A DNA stretch of 64,000 bases from Demequina sp. (GCA_024707205.1 JANQAD010000001.1:1-64000); one strand, 5' to 3'. Shown: positions 48,127 to 60,865, counted from the first letter of the stretch. Translations and numbers: made by a program. Notes: generated by a model from the sequence alone, not told the origin.

Positions 48127-48483
48127 TTTTTGCTCAATGTCGCGAGAAGTGCAACGCGAAAGCACGATGATTGCCAAACAAGGACGCGGCCGACCGGCAA
48201 CTTCCATCGCGATCACCGGCGTTGCAGCTCGGGCCATAAGCTCGGTAGTTTGCCGCAAGCGCACCGACTTGCGCGACAACACCGTTGTGTCGTCAGCGAA
48301 CGGCACCCGCAGCCCCAGGTGTGCAGAAGGACGCCGATGCCCCAACCAACCATGGCTGAGCTTCGGTTCACAAGCGCCTTCGGTCCAGTCCCGCCTCATG
48401 CTCCCTCTGGGCAAGTTCCTCGCCTCAAACTAGGTCTTTGCAACAGCGGGCGAAGATCGACTACCCGGAGCTGGTGCCCGAAA
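48119..48483 (-). other. Intergenic region, no clear gene
   Basis: This is a 365-bp gap in the operon between the membrane/HEAT-like gene and the ATPase gene. Short frames on both strands have no family resemblance or ribosome site. I take it as a promoter-bearing spacer that could uncouple the ATPase-hsdR pair from the hsdM-hsdS-SIR2 part. Confidence 0.4.
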
Positions 48484-49041
48484 CTACTTGCCCAAACGTC
48501 GAAGGGTCGCATGCGCCGCCTCGCGCACTTCGTCAGAGGGATCGTTCGCGGCCATCTCTCGGAGGGTCTCCTCTGACGTCGCGGTCGAGCTCGCTCGACC
48601 GAGGCGAATCTGGTGGTACTGACGCTCCCACTGATTCACCTTTGATGCATCGACGGCGTTGAATGCACGCGGGTCAACGTGAACTCCGGCTGCTCTACCA
48701 GCGTCCATGCGGCGTCCACGTAGTTCTGCGAGGAACGCCTCAGGCGAGCTGGTTTCGGGGTTTTTCGCGTATTCGTCGCGGAGATCTTCGATCCTCTTCG
48801 GCAGACTGAAATAGAGAACAAGACAGCCAACCGACGCGATTGGAGGACCCCAGACGACATAGGGGATGTACCAGGACTTGTCTAGCCAGATGTCGCCAGT
48901 CCATAGGGGAGGCAGAACGAGCAAGCACCAAGATCCGGCAAGGAGCCCACCGATGGCCGCGATCGTCCCCGACTTCGGCCCTGAAGTGCGGTATCCCATG
49001 GTATAAATGCGCCGACCATACTTCGAGATGTGCAGCCTCAA
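48484..49041 (-). CDS. Membrane protein with HEAT-like C-terminus, hypothetical
   Basis: This is a protein of up to 185 residues with two membrane segments in the first half (IAAIGGLLAGSWCLLVLPPL and IPYVVWGPPIASVGCLVLYF) and a soluble C-terminal tail ending SEETLREMAANDPSDEVREA then AHATLRRLGK, which looks like one HEAT-type helical repeat. The start could be TTG at 49041 or ATG at 48999 (MGYRTSGPK). No family is recognised. Its place between SIR2 and the ATPase, in the same direction, suggests a part in the defence locus, possibly membrane anchoring. Confidence 0.6.
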   Translation of the reverse strand: MRLHISKYGRRIYTMGYRTSGPKSGTIAAIGGLLAGSWCLLVLPPLWTGDIWLDKSWYIPYVVWGPPIASVGCLVLYFSLPKRIEDLRDEYAKNPETSSPEAFLAELRGRRMDAGRAAGVHVDPRAFNAVDASKVNQWERQYHQIRLGRASSTATSEETLREMAANDPSDEVREAAHATLRRLGK

Positions 49042-49103
49042 CTCGTCAACGGGATGAGTTTCCTTCTCACCTTCAACAACATCCGACGTCGGAGCGCTCG
49101 GCT

Positions 49104-52100
49104 CTAGCGCCCAAGAATTCCGACTTCGTTTGCAGCGTCGACCAGGGGCTGGACGACCGTCTCGCCGAGAGCGCCAGTCAACTCTTCGATGAACTCCCGC
49201 ATCTCGTACATCGAGAGATGATCCAGGGAACGTGAGTTGCGCAATCGCTCAGAGAAGAAAGCGACTAGGGTCGCGCCGTGCTCAGCGAGTACCGCAGCGT
49301 CCACGTCTGGAGCGTGAAAGCGCGCCGCGAGGCCGATGCCTCGGTTTCCGAACAAAGCAGCGGCAGCTGGGATCTGAGATCCCATCCATGGCACCACGTC
49401 TGCCCAGTGCGCGAGTTCTGTCCCCTCAGCCTCGCGAGGGCGTCCGTCGAGCCTCGCCCCGAGGTGCCGCCTTAGCCAGTGGCTCCAAAGCTGTTCGCCG
49501 TCGACCGACTCGTCTGAAACGAAACGAACCACCGCTTCCGCGAACGCGATCGCGTGGGCGCCGCCTCCGCTGGTGACCGTCGCCGTCAGTAACGAGTTGC
49601 GATCCTTTTCCGCGATTCCCGCGTACGACACCACAGCTACGACAAGTCCGAGAAACTGCGCTCGTAGGTCATCCTCTCGCAGGTCGCCAAGCCGATTGAA
49701 CTCGCGCAAGACACACTCCAAGAACCCTGCGGCAAGAAGCCGATCGTCATAGCGCGGATGGTACAAGTACGAGGTCCACGCAAGCCGAGCTGAAGCGTCG
49801 TCACTAAACAGCGGAAGGATCCGCGCCCGCGCGAATACCTCGTCCGCCGCGAACAAGAAGAACAGATGCGCCGCCGCTGCAGGTTCAACAGCATCAAGTA
49901 CGGAGCGCGACCCTGCAAACAGCGCTTCGAGCGCATCGCGCTCTTCGGAATTCAACCCGCTCCAGTCGCCACGATGCTTGCGCCAGCGCCGATCAATCTC
50001 TGAAATCCAGTACTGCGCCAGGTCGCCAGGCCATGAGTTGAGCCAAAGCGGTGCGGTTGATACTGGATCGTCAACGTACTGCGAGTCAAATGCCGGGCCC
50101 TGTTCTCTCCAAAGCTGGCGCGCGGTGTCGCGCATGGCCGCGAGCGCGACAGTTTCGTCCGAGTCCACTCGCCGTTTCACCTGCGCCAGGAGAAACCTGC
50201 TTACCGACCTCGCGCTCTCGGGGAACCGAGTCTGGCTCGCGACCCGCTCAACGAGACTGCGGCCGAGACCGGCGACGTCGGCTACCGCCCAACCATCAAT
50301 CGTGGCTCGGAACACGTGCTCGCTGCGGCCAGAGAGGCTCGGAGCGGACTCAACCAGATCCCACAAGACCTCTCCCGAGCCCGGATCCCGAGACACGAAG
50401 TCCGTGACTAGACGCAGTGCATCATGCCAGGTCGGTTCCCCGAAGTTGCGCTCGGAGTATTCGCGGCCTATCAATTCCGTCAGCGCACCGTAGGGGTCGT
50501 CGCGGAACAGTCGCGCGAAAGTCTCGAGTTCCATCGGCGGCACTCCACCCCAAGTCCCTCCAGACTTCCAACGGTCGAGATCGGGGTGATCTCGTGCTTC
50601 AAAGTGGGGGTATGCCTCTTGGATCTCTGCGAGGGCCTTGACCGCTTCGGGCCACTCGGGACGTGCGGTCACCAGCCAAACGAGCAAGTTGTACTTTGAG
50701 TACGCGATATGTCGCTCTCTGTCGGCGATGTCGTCCGGCAGTTCTGGACCCCTCAGCGCGGTCTCGACTAGCCGCCGTCGCACCTCAGCCGAAGCGGCGC
50801 CGACCGATTGCGCCAGCACCCCATACGCCTCATGCTTCAGATCAGTTTCATAGAGAGTTTCCCTGGCCAACAGCCACTCGACCTTCGCGTCACCGTCGCG
50901 CTTGTCATCGCACGCGACCAAGTGCACAGCCAGGCGACGGAACAACGGCTTGTCGAACGACCACCATCGTTCGGGGAGTCCAGCGTTACTTGAGAGAGCC
51001 TTCTCGCCGTAGTCGCGCAGCGCGTCGACTATGGCGTCTATCGGGTCTCTGAAATCGTCTTGCGCATGAGGCTCAATCGCCGACCTTCCAAAGCTCAGCG
51101 CGTCCCAGTGCCGATCTCCGTGATAAGCGGTTTGGAGGTCATACGCAGCGTCGAGCGCGTCCTCAAGCGCTGCGCCCAGTGTTGGCTCGCCGTTGGGGCG
51201 CTCCTCCAGAATCTTTGCCAGATTTGCAGTGAGTTCGTGCTCGTCGCTGCCCCAGACGACTTCGGCATTTGGAGGGTCGAACGGACTTGGCTCGCCCGTA
51301 AGAGTCCAGCGACGCTTCAGCGCCAGAGACGGACGCATTGCGGCGCGAAGCAATGGAAGCTCCTCTGCATCTGCCGATGGCTCATAGGGGAGCAAGCTTT
51401 CCAAGTCGCCGAGCGCAGAGTGCCCGTAAATCGAACTGGCAAGTAGCGCCTTCCATCGGCCCGCGGCCGTCGGATCATCCTTGGCTAGGTTTCGCACCGC
51501 CCAGGATGCGCTTCGAACTAGTGCACGGTTCCATACCTGGCCAAGCCGCTGCACCGTCTGCAACGCAGCACCATTGAGTTCGGGCGACCTCACGAACTCG
51601 TCGCAGAACCAATCTCCTAGAAGCAGGCCAGCCTCTGACGCTGCGCCTCCCGAAAAGTTGGATCGAAAGTCGGGGAAATCGTCGAGCCACTGTAACCAGG
51701 CGATCTTCGAAGCCGGTTCCTGGTCGCTCACAGCTTTGACAAAGTCTCGAACGCCGTCGATAACCCTCAGCCGTCCAAGGAGGTAATCGCGCTCAACGGG
51801 TTGGATTGTCGTACCCGATCCAACTATCTCGCGCGCGCGGGCCTCGTGCTCCGTCTGACCCATCGTGGCACGAAGACTCCAGGCGTCGAGCGCCGCGTTC
51901 AGGTCGCGATGATCGCGTCCTCTTGCGCTGTATCCGATTGGAGTAATACCCAGGTACTGCCACTTCGGATCGGCAGGCTCGCTCGTGAACGCGAATCGAC
52001 GCGGCCGACCGTTCGCGTCGTGGGATGGGAGCCCCAATGCGAGGTACCGCATCACGGGATCGTCGTGACCGTATCCGATGAAGAGGACGGTATACCTGTC

Positions 52101-52666
52101 GAACATGGGCAAGAGGAACCGCGGCGCCCATGCTTGGGTCAAGTACGCCCTGCCAAAGTCGCGATCTGTAAGCACCATCTCGTCTGGCGGACGTGTGATC
52201 GACCCGTGCAAGTGTACGAGTCCGCTGAAGTTATGCCCGAGCGGCACGGCGGGCGCGCACCAGGTTTCCAGTTCCCCAAGGCCGTCGTCGCGCGCTGCAG
52301 TTGCAAGGTGGTCGTCATAGTTGGTCGTCACGATGCGCGGGGCGCCACTCGAGCGCGCTAGAGCAACGACGACCTGGTGCATTGTGTTGAAACGTGACTT
52401 AGGGTTCGAGATGATCGCGTGTGCGTGCCTGTGCGCGTCAAAACCACCTGGCAAGGATTCAAGCGAACCAACGAAGTAGTCGAGCCCACCACGGCGAGAG
52501 AATTTGTGAGCCGCAAGCTTTGCGAGCTGGCGTGCCAAGCCGTCATACAGCGGCAGACTCGACGGTCTCGCGCGCGACGCCCCCGCCCCAACGAAGAAAA
52601 CTAACTCCCCCTCGCGTGAGCTTCCACGACTTCGTCGGGAAGGTCGACGCCGCCGGTAATCCACAT
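49104..52666 (-). CDS. SIR2-domain defence protein (DUF4020-like), N-terminal indel
   Basis: This is a very large (1187 residues when corrected) protein with an N-terminal SIR2_2 NAD-binding domain. The motifs are ELVFFVGAGASRA, RIVTTNYDDHLATA, LVHLHGSITRPPDEMVL and LFIGYGHDDPVMRYLALGLP. The rest is a long helical region that I liken to DUF4020. SIR2 proteins of this kind deplete NAD+ on phage infection in other systems (DSR-type), so abortive infection is a reasonable inference. ATG at 52666 has GGAGGAGG 10 bases ahead and starts MWITGGVDLPDEVVEAHAR. One G is missing in the run 52607-52611, after which the main frame begins. It follows hsdS by 99 bp. Confidence 0.85.
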
Positions 52667-52765
52667 GGATCACTGCCTCCTCCGCGCCAATCTCAATCGA
52701 GCCACGCGCCGGGTCCCGCTCGGTTGCTGCGCCACGCGAACAGCCAGTGCTACCACCCGACGGGC

Positions 52766-53938
52766 CTAGCTAATGAGTTCTTCGAGGAGCGTATCGCGGG
52801 CACCGCGGAGTACGGCGCTTTCGCGGGTCGCCGCCGACACAAGGTTAAGCAGCGGCGATACGGCGCGAGCGAACTCGCGGCGCAAGTGTTCCGGGGGGAC
52901 AACCACCGGCAAGTCAGAGACAGCTTGCGGGCGCACGGCGGGATAGGCACCCCCGTCCGCGAGCGCCTCGAGCTGGTCAATCTGCCGCGGCGCGGTCGCC
53001 GCCAGGTACACGAAATCGCGGTCGCTGTCCGACTTCGGAGTTAGCACGGCGAAACCTGTCGAGCCGATGAGTCCATCTTCTTCGATTCGCGCGTACGAGC
53101 CATTGCCCGGCCGCACGGTCCCAATCACAGTGTCGCCCCTGCGCAAATCGCGTCGCGCACGGCTCGGTATCGCCTCACCGCCAAGTCGTTGCACCTCGAG
53201 GATCGAGCCCCACTTGGCGCCCCCCAGATCCAGGTAGCGTACGGTCGCCGGAAGCTGACTAGCGCCGAGCGTGTGAGCGTTGCACCACACAACGTCACCG
53301 ACTTTGCCCGCGGCCCAGCCCGCCGGGGTTTCACCGTGTTCGGAGTCATCGAATCGGTCTGGGAAGAGGTCTGCTACGAGCAGTGGGAGGCCAGTGTCGC
53401 GACCCTCGGCCTTGGCCCGGACTGGGTCGAAGTCGACGAACCAGGACTTGAAGAGAGCTCGAGCCATCTCCTCGAGCGTGGCGCTCGTGCGGCGATTGAG
53501 TTCGATCTTGTCGTCGAGGGTCCCGAGGATGTGGGCGATGCGGCGCTGCTCGTCGACTCCCGGCACATCGACAATTGCCTCGTGAAGGTGGTTGCGGTTC
53601 ACGCCAGGCACAGCCGCTTTGTCCGAGTACTTCAGGAAGTCGAGCGTTCGCAAGAAGTAACTCACGAACCGCGGGTCGTTACCCTTGAAGTCCGACACAT
53701 ACAACGCAGTGTTTAGGGGCCAGAAGTCCCCCTCGACGTAAAAGACCTCGCCGATCGTCCCATACCGTCCTGTGACGACGCCTGGACCACAGACCTTGGC
53801 CTCCACGTGGAAGTCCGTAACGCCTCCAGAAGAAACCACGGGGATGTTGCCCGGGCTGCGCCGTTGCTTCGGTAGGTCGTACCCACGCTTGAGTTCGACG
53901 AAGTCGCCGAGACGCATGCGCGTGAGGTCAGCCGCCAT
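52766..53938 (-). CDS. hsdS: Type I restriction specificity subunit HsdS
   Basis: This 390-residue subunit chooses the DNA target. It shows two target-recognition domains with the usual internal similarity: [12 protein letters not shown]...[15 protein letters not shown], and the second from [13 protein letters not shown]. Two long conserved helical spacers are also visible ([20 protein letters not shown] and [17 protein letters not shown]). ATG at 53938 overlaps the hsdM end by 11 bp. HsdS partners are HsdM and HsdR. The specificity cannot be read from sequence alone. Confidence 0.9.
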   Translation of the reverse strand: MAADLTRMRLGDFVELKRGYDLPKQRRSPGNIPVVSSGGVTDFHVEAKVCGPGVVTGRYGTIGEVFYVEGDFWPLNTALYVSDFKGNDPRFVSYFLRTLDFLKYSDKAAVPGVNRNHLHEAIVDVPGVDEQRRIAHILGTLDDKIELNRRTSATLEEMARALFKSWFVDFDPVRAKAEGRDTGLPLLVADLFPDRFDDSEHGETPAGWAAGKVGDVVWCNAHTLGASQLPATVRYLDLGGAKWGSILEVQRLGGEAIPSRARRDLRRGDTVIGTVRPGNGSYARIEEDGLIGSTGFAVLTPKSDSDRDFVYLAATAPRQIDQLEALADGGAYPAVRPQAVSDLPVVVPPEHLRREFARAVSPLLNLVSAATRESAVLRGARDTLLEELIS

Positions 53939-55508
53939 GGCCGAGCTCCGCGAGGTTCTTGTTGATCTCGGCGTCGAGGCGGGCGGCTTCGGCCCGCTGC
54001 TCTCGCAGTTGCGCGACGAGGCGCCTCATCTTCTCGTCGAACGGTTCGTCGTCCTCGTCGGCCGCGGCGGCACCGACGTAGCGGCCGGGCGTGAGGACGT
54101 GCCCGTGCTTGCGCACCTCGTCAAGGCTCGCAGCCTTCGTGAAGCCGGGAACGTCCTCGAACTCCCCCGCCCCCACTTCGCCGCGCCACGCGTGGTAGGT
54201 GTCAGCGATCTTGGCGATGTCAGCGTCGGACAGGTTCTTGAGTGTGCGCGACTCCATGTGACCGAGGTTGCGGGCGTCGATGAAGAGAATCTCGTCACGC
54301 CGGTCGCGCAGGTCGTTCTTGCCTGAACGGTCGCGAGCGAGGAACCAAAGGCAAACGGGGATCTGAGTCGAGTAGAACAACTGACCTGGTAGTGCCACCA
54401 TGCAGTCGACCAAGCCAGCCTCGACGAGGTTCTTGCGAATCTCGCCCTCGCCCGACTGGTTGGAAGACATGCTGCCGTTGGCGAGGACAAAGCCAGCCAC
54501 ACCGTCGGGCGATAGCTTGCTCACCATGTGCTGAACCCAGCCGAAGTTCGCATTGCCCTTTGGCGGGGTGCCGTACTGCCAGCGCTTGTCGTCGGCAAGG
54601 CGCTCGCCGCCCCAGTCCGAGATGTTGAAGGGCGGGTTGGCGAGGATGAAGTCAGCCTTGAGGTCGGGGTGCTTGTCGTTGTGGAACGTGTCGCCCCAGG
54701 CGATCTGGCCGTCGATGCCGCGGATCGCGAGGTTCATCTTGGCGAGGCGCCACGTGGTGTGGTTGGACTCTTGTCCGTAGACGGAGATGTCCGCCGGCGA
54801 GTGGCCGCCGTTGCCGTTGCCGTTCGCGTGCGCCTTGATGAAGTCGACCGACTGGACGAACATGCCCGAGCTACCACAGCAGGGGTCATAGACGCGGCCC
54901 TTGTAAGGCTCGATCATCTCTACGAGGAGGCGGACGATGCTGCGGGGCGTGTAGAACTCGCCGCCCTTCTTGCCTTCTGCGGAGGCGAACTGGCTGAGGA
55001 AGTATTCGTAGACCCTTCCGAGCACATCTCGACTCTGGGCTTCCTTGTCGCCGATCGTGATGTTGCTCAGGAGGTCGATGAGGTCGCCGAGGCGCCGCTT
55101 GTCTAGTCGCTCGCGGGCGTAGTTCTTGCTGAGAACGTCCTTGAGCGAGGTGTTCGTGCGCTCGATGGCGTCCATCGCACTGTCGATGAGCTGGCCGATG
55201 TTTGGCTGCCGGGCGTTGTCTCGTAGGTGGTCCCAGCGGGCTTCTGGGGGGACGAAGAAGACGCCGTCCTTGGTGTACTCGTCCTTGTCTTCTGGATCTG
55301 CGCCTGTCTCTGCTTCCTCGGCCATGAGCTTGGCGTGCTGGTCCTCGAACGCGTCAGAGATGTACTTGAGGAAGATCAGGCCCAGGACTACGTGCTTGTA
55401 CTCGGCGGCGTCCATGTTGTTGCGGAGGGCGTCGGCGGCCTTCCAGAGAGTGGACTCGAGGGGCTGGTCCTTGGCGGGTGGCTTGTTGGCCGCTGCGGTG
55501 CGGGGCAT
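53928..55508 (-). CDS. hsdM: Type I restriction-modification methyltransferase HsdM
   Basis: This is a 526-residue N6-adenine methyltransferase. The N-terminal HsdM_N helical part is followed by the SAM loop [14 protein letters not shown] (motif I, unusual DPCCGSSG) and the catalytic [18 protein letters not shown] (NPPF). ATG at 55508 (MPRTAAANK) is chosen over the upstream continuation, which is low-complexity. It is the first gene of the leftward operon, with hsdS overlapping by 11 bp. The promoter is divergent from the TY-Chap-like gene, about 150 bp away. Confidence 0.92.
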   Translation of the reverse strand: MPRTAAANKPPAKDQPLESTLWKAADALRNNMDAAEYKHVVLGLIFLKYISDAFEDQHAKLMAEEAETGADPEDKDEYTKDGVFFVPPEARWDHLRDNARQPNIGQLIDSAMDAIERTNTSLKDVLSKNYARERLDKRRLGDLIDLLSNITIGDKEAQSRDVLGRVYEYFLSQFASAEGKKGGEFYTPRSIVRLLVEMIEPYKGRVYDPCCGSSGMFVQSVDFIKAHANGNGNGGHSPADISVYGQESNHTTWRLAKMNLAIRGIDGQIAWGDTFHNDKHPDLKADFILANPPFNISDWGGERLADDKRWQYGTPPKGNANFGWVQHMVSKLSPDGVAGFVLANGSMSSNQSGEGEIRKNLVEAGLVDCMVALPGQLFYSTQIPVCLWFLARDRSGKNDLRDRRDEILFIDARNLGHMESRTLKNLSDADIAKIADTYHAWRGEVGAGEFEDVPGFTKAASLDEVRKHGHVLTPGRYVGAAAADEDDEPFDEKMRRLVAQLREQRAEAARLDAEINKNLAELGHGG

Positions 55509-55656
55509 GGAGACATTGTGGTGCACGGTCCGCGGGCGATACGAACCTGAACGCCTGACGGGTCTCACGCGATGCCCTTTGCCATCAAGAACGACGGCGC
55601 TTGAGCGGTAGAGTCCGGAGAGAGCGGAGCGCAATACCCGGGAAAGGAGAGGTCTG

Positions 55657-56394
55657 ATGGGACTTTGGGGCGCGTTCAAAGACTTCGCCGGCGAGAACCT
55701 GACACAGCAGTTGCGTCAGGGGCTGAATCCGGTGCTCCTCGAGTTCGTCGACGCAGCGCTCTTGCTGATAGACGAAGGAGAGTTGGACGCCGACAACGTG
55801 GAAGTCCTGTGCGACTTGAGCGGGTACAACTACGACCTGCTGATTGACGTCACGCGTATGCCGCCGGGGGCGATTTCGTTCGACACTCAGGTCGAACAGA
55901 GCCTGCGCCGCTACGCGAAGTCCGCCGCTGCGATCGCACTAACAGGCAGCGGAAGAACAACGCGTAAGCGCGAAAAGAGCGGTGCAGGCGCCACTTCGCA
56001 TGGTCCGGATTTCAAGACCTGGGGCGACTTTGACGGTCTCGTTCGTGACTGGGCCGAGCAGGCTTCTACCGGCTCCGCATTTGTCCTGGAATTCGGGAAG
56101 CGGGGTGCCTACGTGCAATGCCGAAGAGAGGAGGGCCGCTTCCTCGTGGAAGCCTCGAACGATAAGTCGCACGGGGGATCCGCAACGTTGACAGTGCAGG
56201 AGTACAAGGGACTGCTCGCGCTGGGCTGGCGGCAGCCTCTAGCGGATGCTGACTACCCGAACCTCTGGTACTCGATCGACTTCGGCCGCCTCGGACCCGC
56301 AGAACGGAATTTCGACGAGCTGCGAATCGTGTTGAAGAAGACACTCATGGACGGTTTCGGGGTCCTAGACGCACGCAAGATCCGATCCAAGTAG
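55657..56394 (+). CDS. TY-Chap-like domain protein
   Basis: This is a 245-residue soluble protein. The C-terminal part ([67 protein letters not shown]) matches, as I recall it, the TY-Chap family of chaperone-like domains related to type III chaperones. The N-terminal half is all helical. ATG at 55657 has a strong GGAAAGGAGAGG ribosome site. It is divergent from hsdM at the edge of the defence island. A role in a toxin or secretion process is conceivable but not shown. Confidence 0.6.
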   Translation: MGLWGAFKDFAGENLTQQLRQGLNPVLLEFVDAALLLIDEGELDADNVEVLCDLSGYNYDLLIDVTRMPPGAISFDTQVEQSLRRYAKSAAAIALTGSGRTTRKREKSGAGATSHGPDFKTWGDFDGLVRDWAEQASTGSAFVLEFGKRGAYVQCRREEGRFLVEASNDKSHGGSATLTVQEYKGLLALGWRQPLADADYPNLWYSIDFGRLGPAERNFDELRIVLKKTLMDGFGVLDARKIRSK

Positions 56395-56431
56395 CCGACC
56401 CGCGCGCCAAGTCGTGGCGAACGCGCGCGCC

Positions 56432-57045
56432 CTATGGCATCCACTCTTGGAAGTCGAGGGTCAGAGTTGGCGCGACCGAAAGTGGCGCGATCGACTGCTC
56501 AAATCGCGTACCGGAGCCCCACCAATCGTTGATGAACATGCGCACGCGTCCACCGTAGGTGAAGTGGTAGCCATCCGGGACACGCTCCTCAGAATTCTCT
56601 TCCGCGAAGACCACGCAAGCAAGAAGGCCCCAGACGAGCCGGTTGCTCAGCATCAAGGTGCCCTCAGCGACACGGAACGTCGTGCCCTCTGGGTTGGAAC
56701 GAACGTCTTCGTTGAGGCCGAAACCCTCGTCAAACTCATCGCCATGCGCGACATTGCACCTGTAGAACTTGTAGACGGTGTATGCGAGGTCGCGGTTCCG
56801 GACCTTAGGGTCCAAGAGCGCGATGGGGAATTGCTGGACAAGTATGTCGACGCCAGGCAGCGCCATCGGCCCCAGAATCCCGGCGCTGTCACGTAGGAAG
56901 CAGCAATATCGCTCAGTTACTCCGAGGTCGGGATACCGCTTGGCTGCGGTACCGTCGACAGCGATGCACGCATTAGCAGCGCGTGCTCATCTTCTCCGCG
57001 ATCGAACGCGTCGACGGCAAGCCGAACATAGTCGCCGACCCTCAC
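56432..57045 (-). CDS. HEPN-like hypothetical protein, frameshifted in this sequence
   Basis: This is a protein of about 204 residues when corrected. The N-terminal part VRVGDYVRLAVDAFDRGEDE (GTG at 57045) is in one frame; IAVDGTAAKRYPDLGVTERY onwards, to the C-terminus, is in the next. One base is missing near 56962-56970. The C-terminal half contains KFYRCNVAHGDEF, with R-x4-H as in HEPN-type RNases. Its position after pheT (31 bp) puts it at the border of the island. HEPN nucleases act in toxin-antitoxin and abortive infection systems, but that link is inference. Confidence 0.55.
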
Positions 57046-57076
57046 AACGAGGAGCCGTCTGGTTGACGCCGGGCGC

Positions 57077-59659
57077 TCAGCGGAGCACCGCCCCAAATTC
57101 CTGCGCGGCCGCAGCGATGAGCGCCGTCCTCACCGCGAGCACGTCCTCGGCGGAAAGCGTTCGATCAGCTGCACGCATCACCACGTTCACAGCCACAGAC
57201 TTGCGGCCCTCGCCCACCTGCGGCCCTTCGTAGACGTCGAACACGCGGACGTCCTCGACGAACTCGTGACCCGCGCGCAGCGCGGCGACCAGGTCACCAG
57301 CCGCCACGGACGAAGACACCACAAACGCGAAGTCCTCCTTCGCGAGCGGGTGACCGGCCACGGGCGTGGCCGCAGCAATCACACCAGCAGTCAGCGCCAC
57401 CAAAGGGTTCAGCACCAGTTCGAACGCCACCGTCCGCGCCGGCAGACCCAGCGTCTCCAGCACCTTGGGGTGCAATTCCCCCGCCACGCCAATGAGGTCC
57501 TCGCCCACGTACAGCGACGCGCAGCGGCCAGGGTGGAACGGCGCCACGCGATCGGCGACCACGGAAAGCGAAACCCCCACAACGGAGGCCACACGCTCAA
57601 CCGCGGCCACAGCGTCGGCCCATCCCCAGGGCACGGCGGGACCGGACCAATCAGCCGCCTCGCGCGCACCCGTCATGATGCCGGCGACGCGGCGCGGTTG
57701 CTCGCCGAGGGCATCGTCGAGCCGCTCCACCTCGTCGGGCGTGATCGCGACCCCATCAACGTGCGCCGGGATCTCGCCCATGCGGGAGGCGCGATAGACG
57801 CGTCCCACCTCGTAGATGGCCACATCCTGCGCACCACGCGAGAGGTTCACACGCACGGCATCAACCAAAGTCGCCATCAGAGACGTCCGCAGCAGCGGCA
57901 GGTCCGCAGACAGCGGATTGGCGAGCCGCACCACATCGCGTCGGATGTCGCCCTCGGGAATCTGCAGCTCGTCCAAGCGGGCAGCGGACATGAACGGGTA
58001 CGTGAGCACCTCGGTCAGGCCCCATTCCGCGAGCGTGCGCGCCACCGTGGACCGCACGTGCTGGTCGTGCGTGTAGCCGCGCCCAGGCGGCGCCACCGGC
58101 AGCACCGACGGCACGTTCGCGTACCCGTGCAGCCGCCCCACCTCCTCCACCAGGTTGATGGGCGCCACCAGGTCCGGCCGCCACGTGGGCGGCGTCACGA
58201 GCAGGCTCTCGGTGCCGTTTCCAACACCACTGTCCCGATCCACGCTGCAGCCGACCTTTACCAGGGACGCAACCACCTCGTCGGGCGAATACTCCACGCC
58301 CACGATCTCGCCGGGGAAGCTCACGTCCATGGGGATCGCGGCCGGCGGCACGGTGTTGTCGATGTCCGTGTAGACGTCCTCGATCGTGCCGCCGCCGAAC
58401 TCCTGCATCAGCGTGAGCGCGCGCTCGATCGCGATGGGCGCGAGGGCCGTGTCCACGCCCCGCTCATACCGCCGCGACGCCTCCGACCCCAGCTTGTGCC
58501 GCCGCGCCGTCCGCGCAATCGTCACCGGGTCCCAGTGCGCCGCCTCAAGCAGAATGTCGGTTGTCGTCTCCGAAACCTCGGTCTCGAGGCCGCCCATCAC
58601 GCCGCCAAGCCCCACGGCCCGCGCGCCGCGCCCGCCCTCGGAGTCGCAGACCAGGATGTCCTCGAGGTCCAGGTATCGCTCCGCGCCATCGAGGGTCGTC
58701 AGCTTCTCCCCGCCCGACGCTCTACGCACCACCAGCGGCGCCGTCACCTTGGCAAGGTCGTAGGCGTGCAGGGGGTGGCCCAGCTCGAGCATCACGTAGT
58801 TGGTGACGTCGACTGCGAGGGAGACCGAGCGCATGCCGGACTGCTCGAGGCGGCGCTTGATCTCCTGCGGGGACGGTGCCGTGGGGTCGAAGCCGCGCAG
58901 GATGCGCGCCGCGAAGCGGTCGCAGCCCACGTTGCCGCGGATGGGGGCTTGGTCTTCCAGCGCGATCTCGAAGCCGCCTGTGGGAGTGCCGGTGAGCTCG
59001 ATGGCCGCAGGGTCCCTGAACTCCTGGCCCGTGGCGTGGGAGTACTCACGGGCGACCCCGCGGATGGAGAAGGAGTAGCCGCGGTCGGGGGTGACGTTGA
59101 TCTCGATCGTGGACTCGTCGAGGCCGAGGAGCTTGATCGCGTCTTGGCCTTCGGTGAGATCCGCAGCGTCGAAACCGAGCTCTGTGAGCACGATGATGCC
59201 CGCGTGATCCTCGCCCAAGCCGAGCTCTCGCGCAGAGCAGATCATGCCGTCGGACCAGTGGCCATAAGTCTTGCGCCCACTGATGGGGAACGGACCTGGC
59301 AGCGTCGCGCCTGGCAGAACCACCACTACCCAATCGCCCGCAACGAAGTTGTGGGCACCACAGACGATGCCGCGGCTCGTGGGGTACTCAACCTTGTCGT
59401 CGGGCGCGTGGCCGGGCCCTGCGGGATCGTTGAACTCGCCGACGTCAACGCGGCAGTAGTTGATGGTCTTGCCGTTTGACTGCGGCTCGGAGACGACGGA
59501 CAGGACGCGGCCAACGACGAGTGGGCCAACGACGCCGCCGCCCTCGATGCCTTCCTCCTCGAGGCCGACGGAGGCGAGCGCCGTGGCGACGTCCTCGGGG
59601 GTCGAGCCGGGGACGAGGTCCACGGACTCGGCGAGCCATTTCAGCGGAATCTTGGGCAT
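57077..59659 (-). CDS. pheT: Phenylalanyl-tRNA synthetase beta subunit
   Basis: This is the larger subunit of the alpha2-beta2 enzyme, 860 residues. An N-terminal OB-fold tRNA-binding domain begins at GPLVVGRVLSV, with C-x-x-x-N-like IVCGAHNFVAGD. B3/B4 and B5 domains follow, and the C-terminal FDX-ACB anticodon-binding domain shows AGHPLAKEDFAFVVSSSV. ATG at 59659 (MPKIPLKWL) is 1 bp after the pheS stop. No break is visible along the gene, and it is translated with pheS. Confidence 0.96.
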   Translation of the reverse strand: MPKIPLKWLAESVDLVPGSTPEDVATALASVGLEEEGIEGGGVVGPLVVGRVLSVVSEPQSNGKTINYCRVDVGEFNDPAGPGHAPDDKVEYPTSRGIVCGAHNFVAGDWVVVVLPGATLPGPFPISGRKTYGHWSDGMICSARELGLGEDHAGIIVLTELGFDAADLTEGQDAIKLLGLDESTIEINVTPDRGYSFSIRGVAREYSHATGQEFRDPAAIELTGTPTGGFEIALEDQAPIRGNVGCDRFAARILRGFDPTAPSPQEIKRRLEQSGMRSVSLAVDVTNYVMLELGHPLHAYDLAKVTAPLVVRRASGGEKLTTLDGAERYLDLEDILVCDSEGGRGARAVGLGGVMGGLETEVSETTTDILLEAAHWDPVTIARTARRHKLGSEASRRYERGVDTALAPIAIERALTLMQEFGGGTIEDVYTDIDNTVPPAAIPMDVSFPGEIVGVEYSPDEVVASLVKVGCSVDRDSGVGNGTESLLVTPPTWRPDLVAPINLVEEVGRLHGYANVPSVLPVAPPGRGYTHDQHVRSTVARTLAEWGLTEVLTYPFMSAARLDELQIPEGDIRRDVVRLANPLSADLPLLRTSLMATLVDAVRVNLSRGAQDVAIYEVGRVYRASRMGEIPAHVDGVAITPDEVERLDDALGEQPRRVAGIMTGAREAADWSGPAVPWGWADAVAAVERVASVVGVSLSVVADRVAPFHPGRCASLYVGEDLIGVAGELHPKVLETLGLPARTVAFELVLNPLVALTAGVIAAATPVAGHPLAKEDFAFVVSSSVAAGDLVAALRAGHEFVEDVRVFDVYEGPQVGEGRKSVAVNVVMRAADRTLSAEDVLAVRTALIAAAAQEFGAVLR

Positions 59660-59660
59660 G

Positions 59661-60751
<1,091 letters not shown>

Positions 60752-60840
60752 GTGGGGGGCTCTCCGGCTGGGAATCGGTTGGATTCTATCGGCCGCCCGG
60801 GGGCCTTTTGGGGCCCGACGCTGGCGCGGCTCGTCCTGTC

Positions 60841-60865
60841 AGGCCAGCAGGTGCTCTGCTGGCCT
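60841..60865 (-). terminator. Hairpin terminator between the membrane protein gene and pheS
   Basis: AGGCCAGCAG and CTGCTGGCCT are a perfect 10-bp stem with a 5-base loop, 41 bp after the stop of the 60.9-61.4 kb gene on its transcribed side and some 90 bp ahead of pheS. It lacks a U-tract, as is usual here. It likely ends the message of that gene. Confidence 0.65.
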
